A stretch of 64,000 nt of DNA from an uncultured Lachnospiraceae bacterium (GTDB lineage: Bacteria > Bacillota > Clostridia > Lachnospirales > Lachnospiraceae), in contig CAJTJY010000014.1 in NCBI GenBank assembly GCA_910576975.1, forward strand, positions 1-64,000, given 5' to 3'. This document shows, in pieces, positions 50,621 to 59,771 of the stretch; the first letter of the stretch is position 1; each line of letters starts with the position of its first letter. The translations under genes and the position numbers were made by a program. Under the pieces are notes generated by a model, which saw only the letters and a list, made by a program, of their open reading frames with translations, was not told where the DNA came from and did no database searches.

Positions 50621-50649
50621 ATATTACTATATTTTCCCTAAGATTACAA
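50621..50649 (-). promoter_or_regulatory. Putative sigma-A promoter for nfeD
   Basis: On the minus strand TTGTAA (50649-50644), 17-bp spacer, TAATAT (50626-50621). Spacing is ideal and the hexamers are fair. It starts right beside the MITE-like element. Confidence 0.45.
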
Positions 50650-50652
50650 TGT

Positions 50653-50855
50653 TTAATCAAATTTGAGTTTCCACATTTTGCAATTCATAGCGCCAAAAGG
50701 TCTTGCTGCCTTTGGCAGCATAGACATCTTGCACAAAAAGTGCTTGAAAAGCTAGCTTTTCAGAGCGCTTTTATGTGCAAAGTGTTTTCATCACTTTGTG
50801 ATGGAAACCTTTTGGCGCTATCAATTGCAAAATGCGGAAACTCAAATTAATCAAA
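50653..50855. mobile_element. MITE-like element with 9-bp direct repeats
   Basis: A 185-bp element (50662-50846) has ~40-bp near-perfect inverted ends: TTTGAGTTTCCACATTTTGC on the left matches TTTGAGTTTCCGCATTTTGC read inward from the right, continuing to CATAGCGCCAAAAGG/GATAGCGCCAAAAGG. TTAATCAAA stands directly outside both ends (50653-50661 and 50847-50855) like a target duplication. Inside are three further hairpins: TGCTGCC/GGCAGCA, a long arm around TGAAAAGCTAGCTTTTCA, and CATCAC/GTGATG. There is no coding capacity. Confidence 0.75.
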
Positions 50856-50929
50856 GAATAACGTTTTCCAACGCAAAATTAAAATGAGACAGGCATATTT
50901 TAACACCTGTCTCAATCTCTATAGAAAAT

Positions 50930-52444
50930 TTAAAAGAATACGTGATTGCCAATTACGATTCCATTTGCAGCGCCAGCACGCCGAAAACTTGTTGCGCCAT
51001 TTACATTATCAACACCATTAATCGCCTCCTGCGCCGCACTCAAGCAGCTTCCGCTAACGCCGCTGGACAAAACGCTTGCCAACGCACCGCTGGATGCCGG
51101 TGAAAACTGACCACTTTGATAAATAACGCCAGAAATGCTTCCTGCATAACCTGCACGGAGACGGTTCATAACCACTGCTCCTACTGCAACCTTTCCTTCA
51201 TAGCTCTCACTTCCAGCTTCACACTGGATCAATGCGCCCAACAAAGTCACATCATCATAGGATGCTGATACCGCTGCTTTTTGCTGACTGCCTCCACTCT
51301 GCTGACCACTGCTTTTGCGGGCTGCTGCTTCTTTTGCTGCCCGCTCTGCTTCTGCTGCCGCAATTGCTGCTTGCTCCTCTTCAATAGAAATTGCCTTTCC
51401 AAGCTCCAGCTCCACCGTTACATATTCTTCACTGACATACCCTACCTGGTCATCCACTTTTACAGGCACCCAGCCATCAACTGCTTCTGCTTCTTTATCT
51501 ACTTTGATTCTTCCTGCCTCTTCCAGTACGTCAAGGATTTTTACACCCTCCTCTGAAGAAGCAGTCTCTCTGACTCTGACGCCTCCTGTTACTGCGGTTG
51601 CATAGGTGGTTCCCACTTCGTTTGCAAGGGCTTCTGCTTCCAAACCAGTAACACAAAACTCATTTTTAACAAATCCTTCTACATTTCCAGATCTGATTTT
51701 GGTCCATTCTTCGCCCTGTTCCAGGATTTCTGCACCTGCTCCTTTGTGAAGCTTTCCTGCAAGTTCAGCTTCCTCAGAAGCTTCTGTACGAACATTGAGA
51801 TATTCCTCTACATTTGGCAACAGTTTTTCTGCCCAGGGAGAAACTTCGTGATTTTCAATTTGTGCCAGCTCAACCTTGGCTTCTTCCTTTGTCTGCTCTT
51901 TCTCAGAGGCTTTCTTTTCTTCCTTATTTTTCTCTAACTGGTCCTCTTGGGCCTGAGCTTCCTCAGACTGATTTTTCTCTGCCTGACTCTCCTTGGTCTC
52001 TATTTGCTCTGACTGAGTTTTTTTTGCCTGGCTCTCTTCAACCTGAGCTTCTTTATTCTTAACTTCTTTTGTCTGTTTTTTTTCGGTCTTACTTTGTTCC
52101 GTTTGGTCCTGTATATTCTTATGGTCAGCACTCAGAGCTTTCTCTGGCTGAAACTTTTGGGACTGGCTCTTTTCCTGCCTTTTTTCCTCCAGCTTTTCCT
52201 TGGCTTTTTCCTGAGAATCTTTCGTCTGCTTTGATACGGCTGCAGACGCTACCACATTGCTCTGTCTTTTTTGTTTCGCTGCAACTTCGTTACGGTCTTT
52301 CTCTGGTTCCTCTGTTAATTCTACTGTCTGGCTATCTGAGTTAGCATTGGCTGGTACATTGGAAACAGGCATCGCTGAAAACGCAAGAGCCAGAGTAAAT
52401 GCTGCAACCATTCCGCTTTCCATAACCTTCTTATCGAATTTCAT
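50930..52444 (-). CDS. Secreted cell-wall hydrolase with SH3 domains (SleB-like)
   Basis: 504 residues. Signal peptide (~1-33, ending PANANS); a long Glu/Lys/Gln/Ser-rich linker (~40-195); two bacterial SH3 domains (~210-265, YLNVRTEASEEAELAGKLHK; ~280-340, GVRVRETASSEEGVKILDVL); an Ala/Glu helix; then a Hydrolase_2/SleB-type domain (~395-504, LLGALIQCEAGSESYEGKVAVGAVVMNR, ending GNHVFF). It probably cleaves peptidoglycan in wall turnover or spore germination. Preceded by a consensus promoter and WalR-like boxes. Start has AGGAGGTTAAC. Confidence 0.9.
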   Translation of the reverse strand: MKFDKKVMESGMVAAFTLALAFSAMPVSNVPANANSDSQTVELTEEPEKDRNEVAAKQKRQSNVVASAAVSKQTKDSQEKAKEKLEEKRQEKSQSQKFQPEKALSADHKNIQDQTEQSKTEKKQTKEVKNKEAQVEESQAKKTQSEQIETKESQAEKNQSEEAQAQEDQLEKNKEEKKASEKEQTKEEAKVELAQIENHEVSPWAEKLLPNVEEYLNVRTEASEEAELAGKLHKGAGAEILEQGEEWTKIRSGNVEGFVKNEFCVTGLEAEALANEVGTTYATAVTGGVRVRETASSEEGVKILDVLEEAGRIKVDKEAEAVDGWVPVKVDDQVGYVSEEYVTVELELGKAISIEEEQAAIAAAEAERAAKEAAARKSSGQQSGGSQQKAAVSASYDDVTLLGALIQCEAGSESYEGKVAVGAVVMNRLRAGYAGSISGVIYQSGQFSPASSGALASVLSSGVSGSCLSAAQEAINGVDNVNGATSFRRAGAANGIVIGNHVFF

Positions 52445-52460
52445 GTTAACCTCCTAAGAT

Positions 52461-52547
52461 TGTAAACTGTTTGTAAATCTTTAATTCATTTTTGTTACAT
52501 ATGTTACAAACTTATTACACTATAGCAAAACATTTGTAATCTGTCAA
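52461..52547 (-). promoter_or_regulatory. Sigma-A promoter with WalR-like boxes for the hydrolase gene
   Basis: TTGACA (52547-52542), 17-bp spacer, TATAGT (52524-52519) on the minus strand. Two exact matches to the WalR consensus TGTWAH-N5-TGTWAH: TGTAAT-AAGTT-TGTAAC on the minus strand (52519-52503) overlapping the start of transcription, and TGTAAA-CTGTT-TGTAAA on the plus strand (52461-52477) in the leader. A third TGTAAC half-site adjoins. WalR controls wall hydrolases in Firmicutes. Confidence 0.65.
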
Positions 52548-53107
52548 GTCTGCTTTTCTTATTAAAACCTCACTAAATTTTTCTGCTAGATTGCTTTGAT
52601 TTATACAAAGTGCTGCTGCAAAGCCAACATTTATGAAAATTGATATGCTTTAACTCTTATAGACTTCCAGAAATTACCAGATATAATAATAAGCTATAAA
52701 ATCCTATTTAGAACTAAAGAAATGCCTTGTCCCTCTTGAATGTCATAAATATGCCCTTGCGAATTATCGGCGCTGCACTGATATACAATGCAGTTCAAAA
52801 TTAGTAAAAGCGCCTCTGAGGGCGTTTCAGATCATTTGAAATTTAAATCATATAAGAAGAAAAGAGCTCCGATCAATCTCGGAAGCTCTTTTGTAATATT
52901 ATCGTAAATTTTTGATTATTAAGATCAAGATGTCAAAAAGTTAATTTGCATTACATTGCAAATTTTTTAAGCTTGTTTGACAATATCCAGACGACTTATG
53001 TCGCATCATTCGTAAATATCGCACCGCAAAATTAAGGAAATTGACCTCCAGGAGAATTTTATGTCTTTTAACTCCCTAATCTTACCTAGATGGCTGCGAA
53101 ATTTTCT
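52548..53107. other. Long gap between the hydrolase and pgi genes
   Basis: No gene is evident. It contains the pgi terminator (listed separately), a weak hairpin AAAGCGCC/GGCGTTT (52807-52827), and a hairpin AATTTGCA/TGCAAATT followed by TTTT on the plus strand (52943-52968). Confidence 0.5.
52860..52892. terminator. Bidirectional terminator downstream of pgi
   Basis: AAAAGAGCTCCGA and TCGGAAGCTCTTTT pair with one bulge around TCAATC; T-rich on both strands. It most likely ends pgi transcripts. Confidence 0.75.
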
Positions 53108-54454
53108 CTAGAGCCGTTTTAACAATTCTTCTCTCTCCGCTTCAAATCCAGGCTTTCCAAGCAAAGCAAACATATTGCGCTTATAGCTCTCAACGCCTGG
53201 CTGGTTAAATGGATTCACACCCAGGAGATATCCGCTGACCCCGCAGGCAAATTCAAAGAAATAAAATAGCTGTCCCAAGTAAAACTCGTTTTGCTCTGGA
53301 ATCTTTATCATGAGATTTGGCACATTTCCATCCGTATGCGCCAGGATCGTTCCATTCATCGCACTTTTATTTACAAAGTCCATATCTTTTCCTGCAAGAT
53401 AATTCAAGCCATCAAGATCTACTGGCTCTTCTTTTAGTTCCACGGTACTGCGGGATTTTTCCACATTTAGCACTGTTTCGAACATAATGCGGGCACCATC
53501 CTGTATAAATTGTCCCATGGAATGAAGATCCGTGGTCAAATCAACAGATGCTGGGAAAATTCCTTTCTGATCCTTTCCCTCACTTTCACCATAGAGCTGT
53601 TTCCACCACTCTGAAATATAATGAAGGCTTGGCTCATAATTTGCAAGAACTTCCACAGACTTGCCCTTTCTCAATAAAATATTACGGACAGCCGCATACT
53701 GCATGGCGTCATTTTCTTCAAAAGCCTTATTCAAAGCCAGCTCACGCCCTGCAGCTGCGCCCTCCATAAGCTTGTCAATATCTGCGCCGCTGACTGCAAT
53801 TGGAAGAAGTCCCACTGCCGTCAACACAGAAAAACGTCCTCCTACATCGTCTGGTACTACAAAGCTCTCATACCCTTCCTCAGTGGCAAGATTTTTTAAT
53901 GCGCCTCTTTCCTTATCTGTCGTTGCATAAATTCTTTTTGCTGCCTCTTCCTTGCCATATTTTTTCTCGAGCATTTCCTTAAATACCCGAAAAGCAATCG
54001 CAGGCTCTGTCGTCGTCCCTGATTTGGAAATGATATTTACAGAAAAATCACGGTCACCGATTACGTCTATTAGACCTGCTAAATAAGCGCTACTGATACT
54101 GTTTCCGGCATAATAGATTTCTGGTGTCTTGCGAATCTCTTTCGGGACATTATTATAAAATCCATGTCTTAAAAATTCAATAGCCGCCCTGGCTCCAAGA
54201 TAAGAGCCTCCGATGCCGATGACTACCAGCACTTCTGAATCACCCTGGATCTTTTCTGCCGCTTTCTTAATGCGGGCAAACTCCTCTTTATCATAGTCTG
54301 TCGGAAGATCCAGCCATCCCAAAAAATCATTTCCTGCACCCGTCTTAGAAACAAGCTGTTCCTTAGCGTCGCTTACCAGCTTTGTCATATAGGAAACTTC
54401 TTCCTGACTGATAAAGTCGGCGCTTTTTCCATAATCAAATGTTACCTTTCCCAT
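53108..54454 (-). CDS. pgi: Glucose-6-phosphate isomerase
   Basis: Interconverts glucose-6-phosphate and fructose-6-phosphate in glycolysis. 448 residues, typical for Firmicutes. Motifs: VIGIGGSYLGARAAIEFLRH, SKSGTTTEPAIAFRVFK, catalytic region GRFSVLTAVGLLPIAVSG, and C-terminal GVNPFNQPGVESYKRNMF. Start at 54454 has AAAGGAGTGCGAATC. A good promoter stands ~60 nt upstream. Confidence 0.97.
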   Translation of the reverse strand: MGKVTFDYGKSADFISQEEVSYMTKLVSDAKEQLVSKTGAGNDFLGWLDLPTDYDKEEFARIKKAAEKIQGDSEVLVVIGIGGSYLGARAAIEFLRHGFYNNVPKEIRKTPEIYYAGNSISSAYLAGLIDVIGDRDFSVNIISKSGTTTEPAIAFRVFKEMLEKKYGKEEAAKRIYATTDKERGALKNLATEEGYESFVVPDDVGGRFSVLTAVGLLPIAVSGADIDKLMEGAAAGRELALNKAFEENDAMQYAAVRNILLRKGKSVEVLANYEPSLHYISEWWKQLYGESEGKDQKGIFPASVDLTTDLHSMGQFIQDGARIMFETVLNVEKSRSTVELKEEPVDLDGLNYLAGKDMDFVNKSAMNGTILAHTDGNVPNLMIKIPEQNEFYLGQLFYFFEFACGVSGYLLGVNPFNQPGVESYKRNMFALLGKPGFEAEREELLKRL

Positions 54455-54512
54455 GATTCGCACTCCTTTGTCCTTTTATAATAGCAATTGCCAAATTCTT
54501 ACTTGCAAGATA

Positions 54513-54541
54513 AGTGTAGCAAATCTCCTGTATTTAGTCAA
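54513..54541 (-). promoter_or_regulatory. Sigma-A promoter of pgi
   Basis: TTGACT (54541-54536), 17-bp spacer, TACACT (54518-54513) on the minus strand, upstream of the pgi ribosome site. Confidence 0.65.
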
Positions 54542-54607
54542 TGATTCAAAGGCAAGCCATAACAAACATCAGATCCATGAAACTTTAGACCATGTTCCTG
54601 CAAATGA

Positions 54608-54952
54608 TTAAGAAAAGTATTCCTGCAATACCGCATTGAATACTTCTTCCTCCTCCTGTTTCGTAAGTTTCTGTTCTCCTGCATCCTCGTTTTCACCTGT
54701 GCAGCTTTCCGCAGTGGCTGCCACAGCTACCTCTTCTTCTGGTTCTTTTTGCATCTTCGGTTCTTCTTCCTGCAGGATCACATCAAAATATGCCTGTATA
54801 TTCTCAGTAATACTTCCAAGGCTTCGATTGAGCCTTTTTATCTGTCTTAAAATCCTTGCTAAATAAAATAAGACCAACAGGCTCAGTGCCACAATGGCAG
54901 CCTTTGTCAGGATTTCACTATTGGTTTGTATAAAATTGATCCATTTCTCCAT
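54608..54952 (-). CDS. Single-pass membrane protein, unknown
   Basis: 114 residues from ATG 54952 (GGAGGACATGCTT). One membrane helix (AAIVALSLLVLFYLARIL), a short basic stretch, then an acidic Glu-rich cytoplasmic tail ending EEEEVFNAVLQEYFS. Not recognised. It stands alone between pgi and the divergent murG. Confidence 0.65.
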   Translation of the reverse strand: MEKWINFIQTNSEILTKAAIVALSLLVLFYLARILRQIKRLNRSLGSITENIQAYFDVILQEEEPKMQKEPEEEVAVAATAESCTGENEDAGEQKLTKQEEEEVFNAVLQEYFS

Positions 54953-55063
54953 AAGCATGTCCTCCTTCCTAACTGCTATTATAAAGATTATTTGTGAATC
55001 TGTGAAGTAGCCAGGCACCTTTTTTCATCGCATGTTTCGGCTGTTTTCGACGTTGACTTTCTC

Positions 55064-55091
55064 TTGACTTTTTCTTGGAAGAGTATAAGAT
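55064..55091 (+). promoter_or_regulatory. Putative promoter of murG
   Basis: TTGACT (55064), 16-bp spacer, TAAGAT (55086) on the plus strand, about 50 nt before the murG start. Confidence 0.6.
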
Positions 55092-55139
55092 AAAAGTAAT
55101 GGAAATTTGTGCAAAGCAGCACACAGAATGGAGGAGAAC

Positions 55140-56210
55140 ATGAAACGAATTGTCTTAACAGGCGGAGGAACTGCCGGACATGTCACCCCGAACATCGCTT
55201 TACTTCCCAGATTGAAAGAATTAGGGTACGAAATTCATTATATCGGTTCCCACGACGGCATTGAACGCAGCCTCATGGAACAATGCCACATCCCCTACTA
55301 TGGAATTTCTTCCGGCAAATTGCGCCGGTATTTTGATTGGAAGAACTTTTCTGACCCTTTTAAAGTTTTAAAAGGATACGGGCAGGCACGTTCCCTTCTC
55401 AGAAAATTGAAACCAAACGTAGTATTTTCCAAAGGCGGATTCGTCTCCGTCCCGGTAGTGATGGCGGCAAAGCACCGTAAAATACCAGCAATCATCCATG
55501 AATCAGATATCACCCCTGGCCTTGCCAATAAACTTGCAATTCCGCATGCCTGCAAGGTATGTTGCAATTTTCCAGAAACCTTGAAATATCTCCCCGCTGA
55601 TAAAGCGGTACTTACTGGATCCCCCATCCGCCAGGAACTGCTTCGGGGCAATCGTCAAAAGGGACTTGCATACTGTCATTTTACTTCTTCCAAGCCAGTC
55701 ATCATGATCATTGGCGGAAGCAGTGGTTCTCAATTTATTAATGAAATTATACGAAAGCTTTTGCCTGAACTGCTAAAAACTTTTCAGGTGCTTCATCTAT
55801 GCGGAAAAGGAAATCTAGACGACGCTTTGAATAATACTGCTGGATATCAACAACTTGAATATGCCAATCAGGAATTAAGTGACTTATTTGCCGCTTCAGA
55901 TATCGTGATTTCACGGGCTGGCGCCAACGCAATTTGCGAACTGCTAGCGCTGCGCAAGCCTAATATTCTAATTCCCCTTTCTGCCCATGCCAGCAGAGGG
56001 GATCAAATTTTAAACGCCCGTTCTTTTGAAAGCCAAGGATACAGCATGGTGATAGAAGAAGAAAAGTTAGACGATGTAGTAATGATGGACAAAATCAAAA
56101 AATTATGGAATCAGCGCAGCCATTATATTCATGCCATGGAAAATAGCAAACAGCTTAATTCAGTGGAAACGGTGGTACGGCTGATAGACGATGCCGCCAA
56201 AAAATCTTAA
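55140..56210 (+). CDS. murG: UDP-GlcNAc:lipid I N-acetylglucosaminyltransferase
   Basis: Transfers GlcNAc to lipid I to make lipid II, at the inner face of the membrane. 356 residues from ATG 55140 (GGAGGAGAAC). GT28 motifs: GGGTAGHVTPNIAL at the start, GGFVSVPVVMAA, IIGGSSGSQFINEIIRKLLP, and SRAGANAICELLALRKPNILIPL. It is the only confident plus-strand gene and lies outside any division cluster, so it may be an extra or relocated copy. Confidence 0.93.
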   Translation: MKRIVLTGGGTAGHVTPNIALLPRLKELGYEIHYIGSHDGIERSLMEQCHIPYYGISSGKLRRYFDWKNFSDPFKVLKGYGQARSLLRKLKPNVVFSKGGFVSVPVVMAAKHRKIPAIIHESDITPGLANKLAIPHACKVCCNFPETLKYLPADKAVLTGSPIRQELLRGNRQKGLAYCHFTSSKPVIMIIGGSSGSQFINEIIRKLLPELLKTFQVLHLCGKGNLDDALNNTAGYQQLEYANQELSDLFAASDIVISRAGANAICELLALRKPNILIPLSAHASRGDQILNARSFESQGYSMVIEEEKLDDVVMMDKIKKLWNQRSHYIHAMENSKQLNSVETVVRLIDDAAKKS

Positions 56211-56225
56211 AGATATGATGTTTAG

Positions 56226-56280
56226 ATGCTTTCCCAACTTGTCTTTGACCACGGCGCCCTTTGACAAGTTGGGAAAGCAT
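56226..56280. terminator. Bidirectional terminator between murG and the HIT gene
   Basis: ATGCTTTCCCAACTTGTC and GACAAGTTGGGAAAGCAT form a perfect 18-bp stem around a 19-nt loop, between convergent genes. Confidence 0.85.
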
Positions 56281-56289
56281 TTGTTTCTG

Positions 56290-56706
56290 TTATAATTTCA
56301 GCTTTTGATAGATCTCGTCCAACTCGTTTTCAGGCAAGTCCAAATGATTCCAAGACAACTTTTCTTGATTCCCATCCTTGACATATCTGGGGATCAAGTG
56401 CATATGAAAATGAAACACTGTCTGTCCTGCCGCCTCGCCATTATTCTGAACAATATTAAACCCATCACATTGCAGTACCTTTGTCATATGCGAAGCCATT
56501 TTTTTTGCCAGCACCATTGCTTGTGCTACAATGTTATTTGGCATCTCATACAAGTCAGCATAGTGTTCCTTGGGAATAATCAAGGCATGTCCCCTGGTGG
56601 CAGGACTGATATCCAACATAACACGGAATTCCTGATCTTCATAGATTGTCTTAGAAGGGATTTCTCCTGCTGCAATTTTACAAAAAATACAATTTGAGTC
56701 TCTCAT
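56290..56706 (-). CDS. HIT-family nucleotide hydrolase
   Basis: 138 residues from ATG 56706 (GGAGGAGAA). Histidine triad FHFHMHLIPRY and the Cys-containing start CIFCKIAAGEIPS. Members hydrolyse adenosine 5'-phosphoramidates and dinucleotides; the in-vivo substrate is unknown. Length is typical. Confidence 0.92.
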   Translation of the reverse strand: MRDSNCIFCKIAAGEIPSKTIYEDQEFRVMLDISPATRGHALIIPKEHYADLYEMPNNIVAQAMVLAKKMASHMTKVLQCDGFNIVQNNGEAAGQTVFHFHMHLIPRYVKDGNQEKLSWNHLDLPENELDEIYQKLKL

Positions 56707-56769
56707 TTCTCCTCCATTCTGCACTCATTACACAACCAGAAAGCAACGATTCACCCACTGGTCTCTTTG

Positions 56770-57762
56770 TTAATTAAAAATAAATACTTGGTCCAACATT
56801 TTGAGCGTCTTAAAATTACCCTTTGCTGTCATTTCACCTGTCATAAACGCCCTCTGAAAAGTCATTCTGCCCTGTACGATATTATCCATCACTCCCGTGG
56901 AGAGCTTTGCATATATATCCACTTTCTCATTCTGTCCATAGTGAATCTGAATCTCTTCATTATGAATTTCCACTGACAACGGCTTTTGCTTTCCCTCTAT
57001 CATAAAAAGATAATTCGCCGTAAAATCTGCCTGCGGTACAAAATGCGCTTCCAATTCCATCACATAAGCCATTTCTTCATCTTCTTCAGTCTGTCCAAGC
57101 AGATCTTTAAACATGCTGCTCAGTTCTTCAATGTCTTCTTTTTGTTTCTTTACATAGAGGTCATCTGATACGTATTTAGACAATTGCTCGCTCTCCTGAG
57201 GGGTCAATTCCAGGGACTGCGTGCGCAGTACAGACTGCTTCACAGCCTGATTGCTGCTGGGGAGGCTTTTTTGTTTCTGCGAAATGGTGCGATATAAATT
57301 TTCTGCCTTTTTTTCTATAATCACTGTATAGTCATGGTTCATTTCAAAAGAAACAAGATCCTCGACATAACCACAAAGACCGCTACACGGAAGACCTCCC
57401 AAAATCTCCCAAGCATTCGCAAGGGCTATCTCTCCCTCTCGTTCTCCATAGGTCGTCGACATCACAATTGGCTGCATATAAGTAACCGCAAACTTCTCCT
57501 TGTCCCCATAGAGCCAGCACGCATCTAAAAATTGCTGCATATACCCGCCTATTCCAAGCCACTCCACGGTAGTCGCCAGAATAATGCCATCCGCATCTTT
57601 GATTGTCTGGGGAAGCGTTGCAATACTGTTCTTGTGTTCATAAATATTATAACGTTCCACTTGAACACGAAGCTCTGTCAAAACCTCCTGCATTTTATTG
57701 ACCACATACAGGGTAGGATCATCCAAAAGTCCCCGTCCTCCATAATAAATATTTACTTTCAT
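56770..57762 (-). CDS. Flavodoxin-like/SCP2 fusion protein
   Basis: 330 residues from ATG 57762 (GGAGGCCTTTGAA). The N-terminal ~170 residues are a flavodoxin-like or FMN-reductase fold (MKVNIYYGGRGLLDDP, DADGIILATTVEWLGIGGYM). The C-terminal ~105 residues look like an SCP2 sterol-carrier-like domain (YLFMIEGKQKPLSVEIHN...TGVMDNIVQGRMTFQRAFMTGEMTA, cited in parts). It may be a flavin protein acting on a hydrophobic ligand. The reaction is unknown. Confidence 0.75.
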   Translation of the reverse strand: MKVNIYYGGRGLLDDPTLYVVNKMQEVLTELRVQVERYNIYEHKNSIATLPQTIKDADGIILATTVEWLGIGGYMQQFLDACWLYGDKEKFAVTYMQPIVMSTTYGEREGEIALANAWEILGGLPCSGLCGYVEDLVSFEMNHDYTVIIEKKAENLYRTISQKQKSLPSSNQAVKQSVLRTQSLELTPQESEQLSKYVSDDLYVKKQKEDIEELSSMFKDLLGQTEEDEEMAYVMELEAHFVPQADFTANYLFMIEGKQKPLSVEIHNEEIQIHYGQNEKVDIYAKLSTGVMDNIVQGRMTFQRAFMTGEMTAKGNFKTLKMLDQVFIFN

Positions 57763-57832
57763 TTCAAAGGCCTCCAAAATTATTCAATATCCATAGTATA
57801 TAAATTTTTACGGATAAAGTCAAACCCCTTGA

Positions 57833-59083
57833 TCAGAAAAACACATATTCCTCCACACCAAAGCGAATCCGGTCATTCTTGCTTAGCTCCTGTGGTTGAT
57901 GATATTCCAATTCCGACTCATTGAGAAATGTGCCATTCGTAGAATTGAGATCTTCTATAAAGTAGCGATCCTCTTGCCGAATAATCCGGGCATGAAGGCG
58001 GCTAACCCCCTCGGCAGAAATCACCCCGTCCGCCTGGTCCTCGTTTTTTCCAATTAAGAAGCTCTCGCCTTCTACGAAGAGATCTTCACAATCATGAATC
58101 CCACGATATACCAGTTTTCCAGAAAGACCATCTTCTGATGAGGATAAAATTTCTGTGACACACACTGGATTTTTCTGCTCTTGAGAATTATTTTCAAAAG
58201 ACGACTGCTGTAAACACTGATTTTTATCCTGTTTAAAAATCAACGTATGATTTTTTAAGATAACACCTGTTACTGACAGAACGCCTTGTTTTTTCCTTTC
58301 CCAGAATTTTTTAAAATTATTGACAGCTTCTGCCATTTTTGTAAAATATCTATTTATTATTCCAGGTAAAGCTTTTGGCCTCCATCGTTCTTTGACAACA
58401 ATTTTTTTCTCTTTGCGCTTGTTCCCCAAAGATTCCCCTGCCAACTGATACGAATCTCGCGTAGAACTTGGTGATTTTCTACTCGTTCTCTCCTGACGTG
58501 TCAAATCAACCTCATTTTTATTTTGCTCTTTTTGCGCAACCTGCTCCTTACAAAGCACCGTCATTAATATCTTCCGGATATCTGCATTATCCTGAAGACA
58601 GAGCTGATAAGTCTGATAACCCAGTTCTACCGCTTTCTGATCCTGGTGATCGATCATTCTTAAAATTTGCTCCATGCAGCATTGAAAAGAGTGTGGAAAA
58701 TTTTTTGTATAGAATGGCAGATAAGTAAACTGCAGGCTCCCGTCTTCAAGATTTACATAAATAAAATTCATTTCTAAGCAGATCCCATCCTCCCGCAGCA
58801 GATACTCAGGCAAAACCGCACATATACGCTGAATGGAAAACAAAATTCTCCGCAGCAGTTCAGATCCTGGTTTTTGCCTGGAAAGATAGTCGGATATTTG
58901 CTGTTTCCCGCTAATGTCATACAAATATCTCTGTCTGTTATCTAAGTCCGCAACCTGCAGCCTTAACAAGCCAGGAACCTTGCAATTGTTCAACATCCGC
59001 AATTCATATGTATCAAATACATGTTCAGGATTCTCCACGCACATATAGCTTTTATTCAGACTTTTCCGATAACTTACCTCCAT
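57833..59083 (-). CDS. DUF6382 and FHA domain protein of the Tad locus
   Basis: 416 residues from ATG 59083 (GGAGGCAAGGGAT). The N-terminal ~170 residues match DUF6382 (YELRMLNNCKVPGLL, FIYVNLEDGSLQFTYLPF). A basic linker follows, then a C-terminal FHA domain (FLIGKNEDQADGVISAEGVSRLHARI, DLNSTNGTFLN) that would bind phosphothreonine. Last gene of the Tad operon; probably links pilus assembly to a Ser/Thr kinase. An alternative ATG at 59098 overlaps the preceding stop. Confidence 0.85.
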   Translation of the reverse strand: MEVSYRKSLNKSYMCVENPEHVFDTYELRMLNNCKVPGLLRLQVADLDNRQRYLYDISGKQQISDYLSRQKPGSELLRRILFSIQRICAVLPEYLLREDGICLEMNFIYVNLEDGSLQFTYLPFYTKNFPHSFQCCMEQILRMIDHQDQKAVELGYQTYQLCLQDNADIRKILMTVLCKEQVAQKEQNKNEVDLTRQERTSRKSPSSTRDSYQLAGESLGNKRKEKKIVVKERWRPKALPGIINRYFTKMAEAVNNFKKFWERKKQGVLSVTGVILKNHTLIFKQDKNQCLQQSSFENNSQEQKNPVCVTEILSSSEDGLSGKLVYRGIHDCEDLFVEGESFLIGKNEDQADGVISAEGVSRLHARIIRQEDRYFIEDLNSTNGTFLNESELEYHQPQELSKNDRIRFGVEEYVFF

Positions 59084-59097
59084 ATCCCTTGCCTCCA

Positions 59098-59328
59098 TTA
59101 AAATATATCTTTGATCAAATCCAGCCTGCGAAACTGCTCTGCTGGGCTAAACTCTTCCCACATTTCCTGCCTTTGAAACATTTTCACAGTCTGCGTATAG
59201 AGAACGATTCCCTGCTGCACCATCAAAAAAATACTACATAATACGACTGGAAAAATGATAGCTGCCTCTACTGTGAGACTTCCGCTCATTGCCTTTGTTG
59301 CCTCTTTCATTCTTCCTGTCAGCATCAT
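59098..59328 (-). CDS. Short TadE-like pseudopilin
   Basis: 76 residues. The TadE-type start is clear: GSLTVEAAIIFPVVLCSIFLMV, with the Glu five residues into the processed helix, as prepilin peptidases require. A short tail follows. Its ATG overlaps the stop of the prepilin peptidase gene (ATGA), so translation is coupled. Shorter than usual TadE (~130 residues). Confidence 0.75.
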   Translation of the reverse strand: MMLTGRMKEATKAMSGSLTVEAAIIFPVVLCSIFLMVQQGIVLYTQTVKMFQRQEMWEEFSPAEQFRRLDLIKDIF

Positions 59329-59747
59329 ATTTCCCCCCGCAACAGCATTGTCAGATATGAAATCAGTAAAAACGGCACAAAAGCAATTTCTTCTTTTCCT
59401 TTTTTCTTTTTCAGTGCCAATAATGCCAATGCCCATAATGCTGAAAGAAAAAGCCCTGTCAAAAACAATTGCAGATTGCCTTGACCACCCAAATATACCC
59501 CTGTTACCACCAGCAAGACGCCGTCTCCGATTCCCACGCTCCCACCTGTAACAATGCTTATGAAAACCATGCCTATTCCCAGCAGCATCCCCCACAAGAC
59601 ACTGTAAATAGAACAAACTGGGACAAAAAGATGAAGCAGTATCCCTCCGATTCCAAATACTAAAATATAAATCAATGTAAGTTGCTTACGCTTTATATCC
59701 TCCAGGCTGCATAAGCCCAATAGCCCCAATACCACAAATTTCTGCAT
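59325..59747 (-). CDS. Prepilin peptidase, TadV/CpaA type
   Basis: A 140-residue polytopic membrane protease that processes Flp and TadE-like prepilins. Catalytic Asp residues are in CSLEDIKRKQ and the GxGD motif SVGIGDGVLLV. Several membrane helices. The short length fits the TadV class, which lacks the N-methylation domain. Encoded between two pilin-like genes. Confidence 0.88.
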   Translation of the reverse strand: MQKFVVLGLLGLCSLEDIKRKQLTLIYILVFGIGGILLHLFVPVCSIYSVLWGMLLGIGMVFISIVTGGSVGIGDGVLLVVTGVYLGGQGNLQLFLTGLFLSALWALALLALKKKKGKEEIAFVPFLLISYLTMLLRGEI

Positions 59748-59771
59748 ATGTACTTCTCCTTTTGATTATTC

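Noticed and set aside
50598..50625. Plus-strand promoter (TTGACA, 16 nt, TATATT) pointing into the MITE-like element
   Set aside because: The hexamers are good, but there is no plus-strand gene or terminator after it and the region is AT-rich; could be chance.
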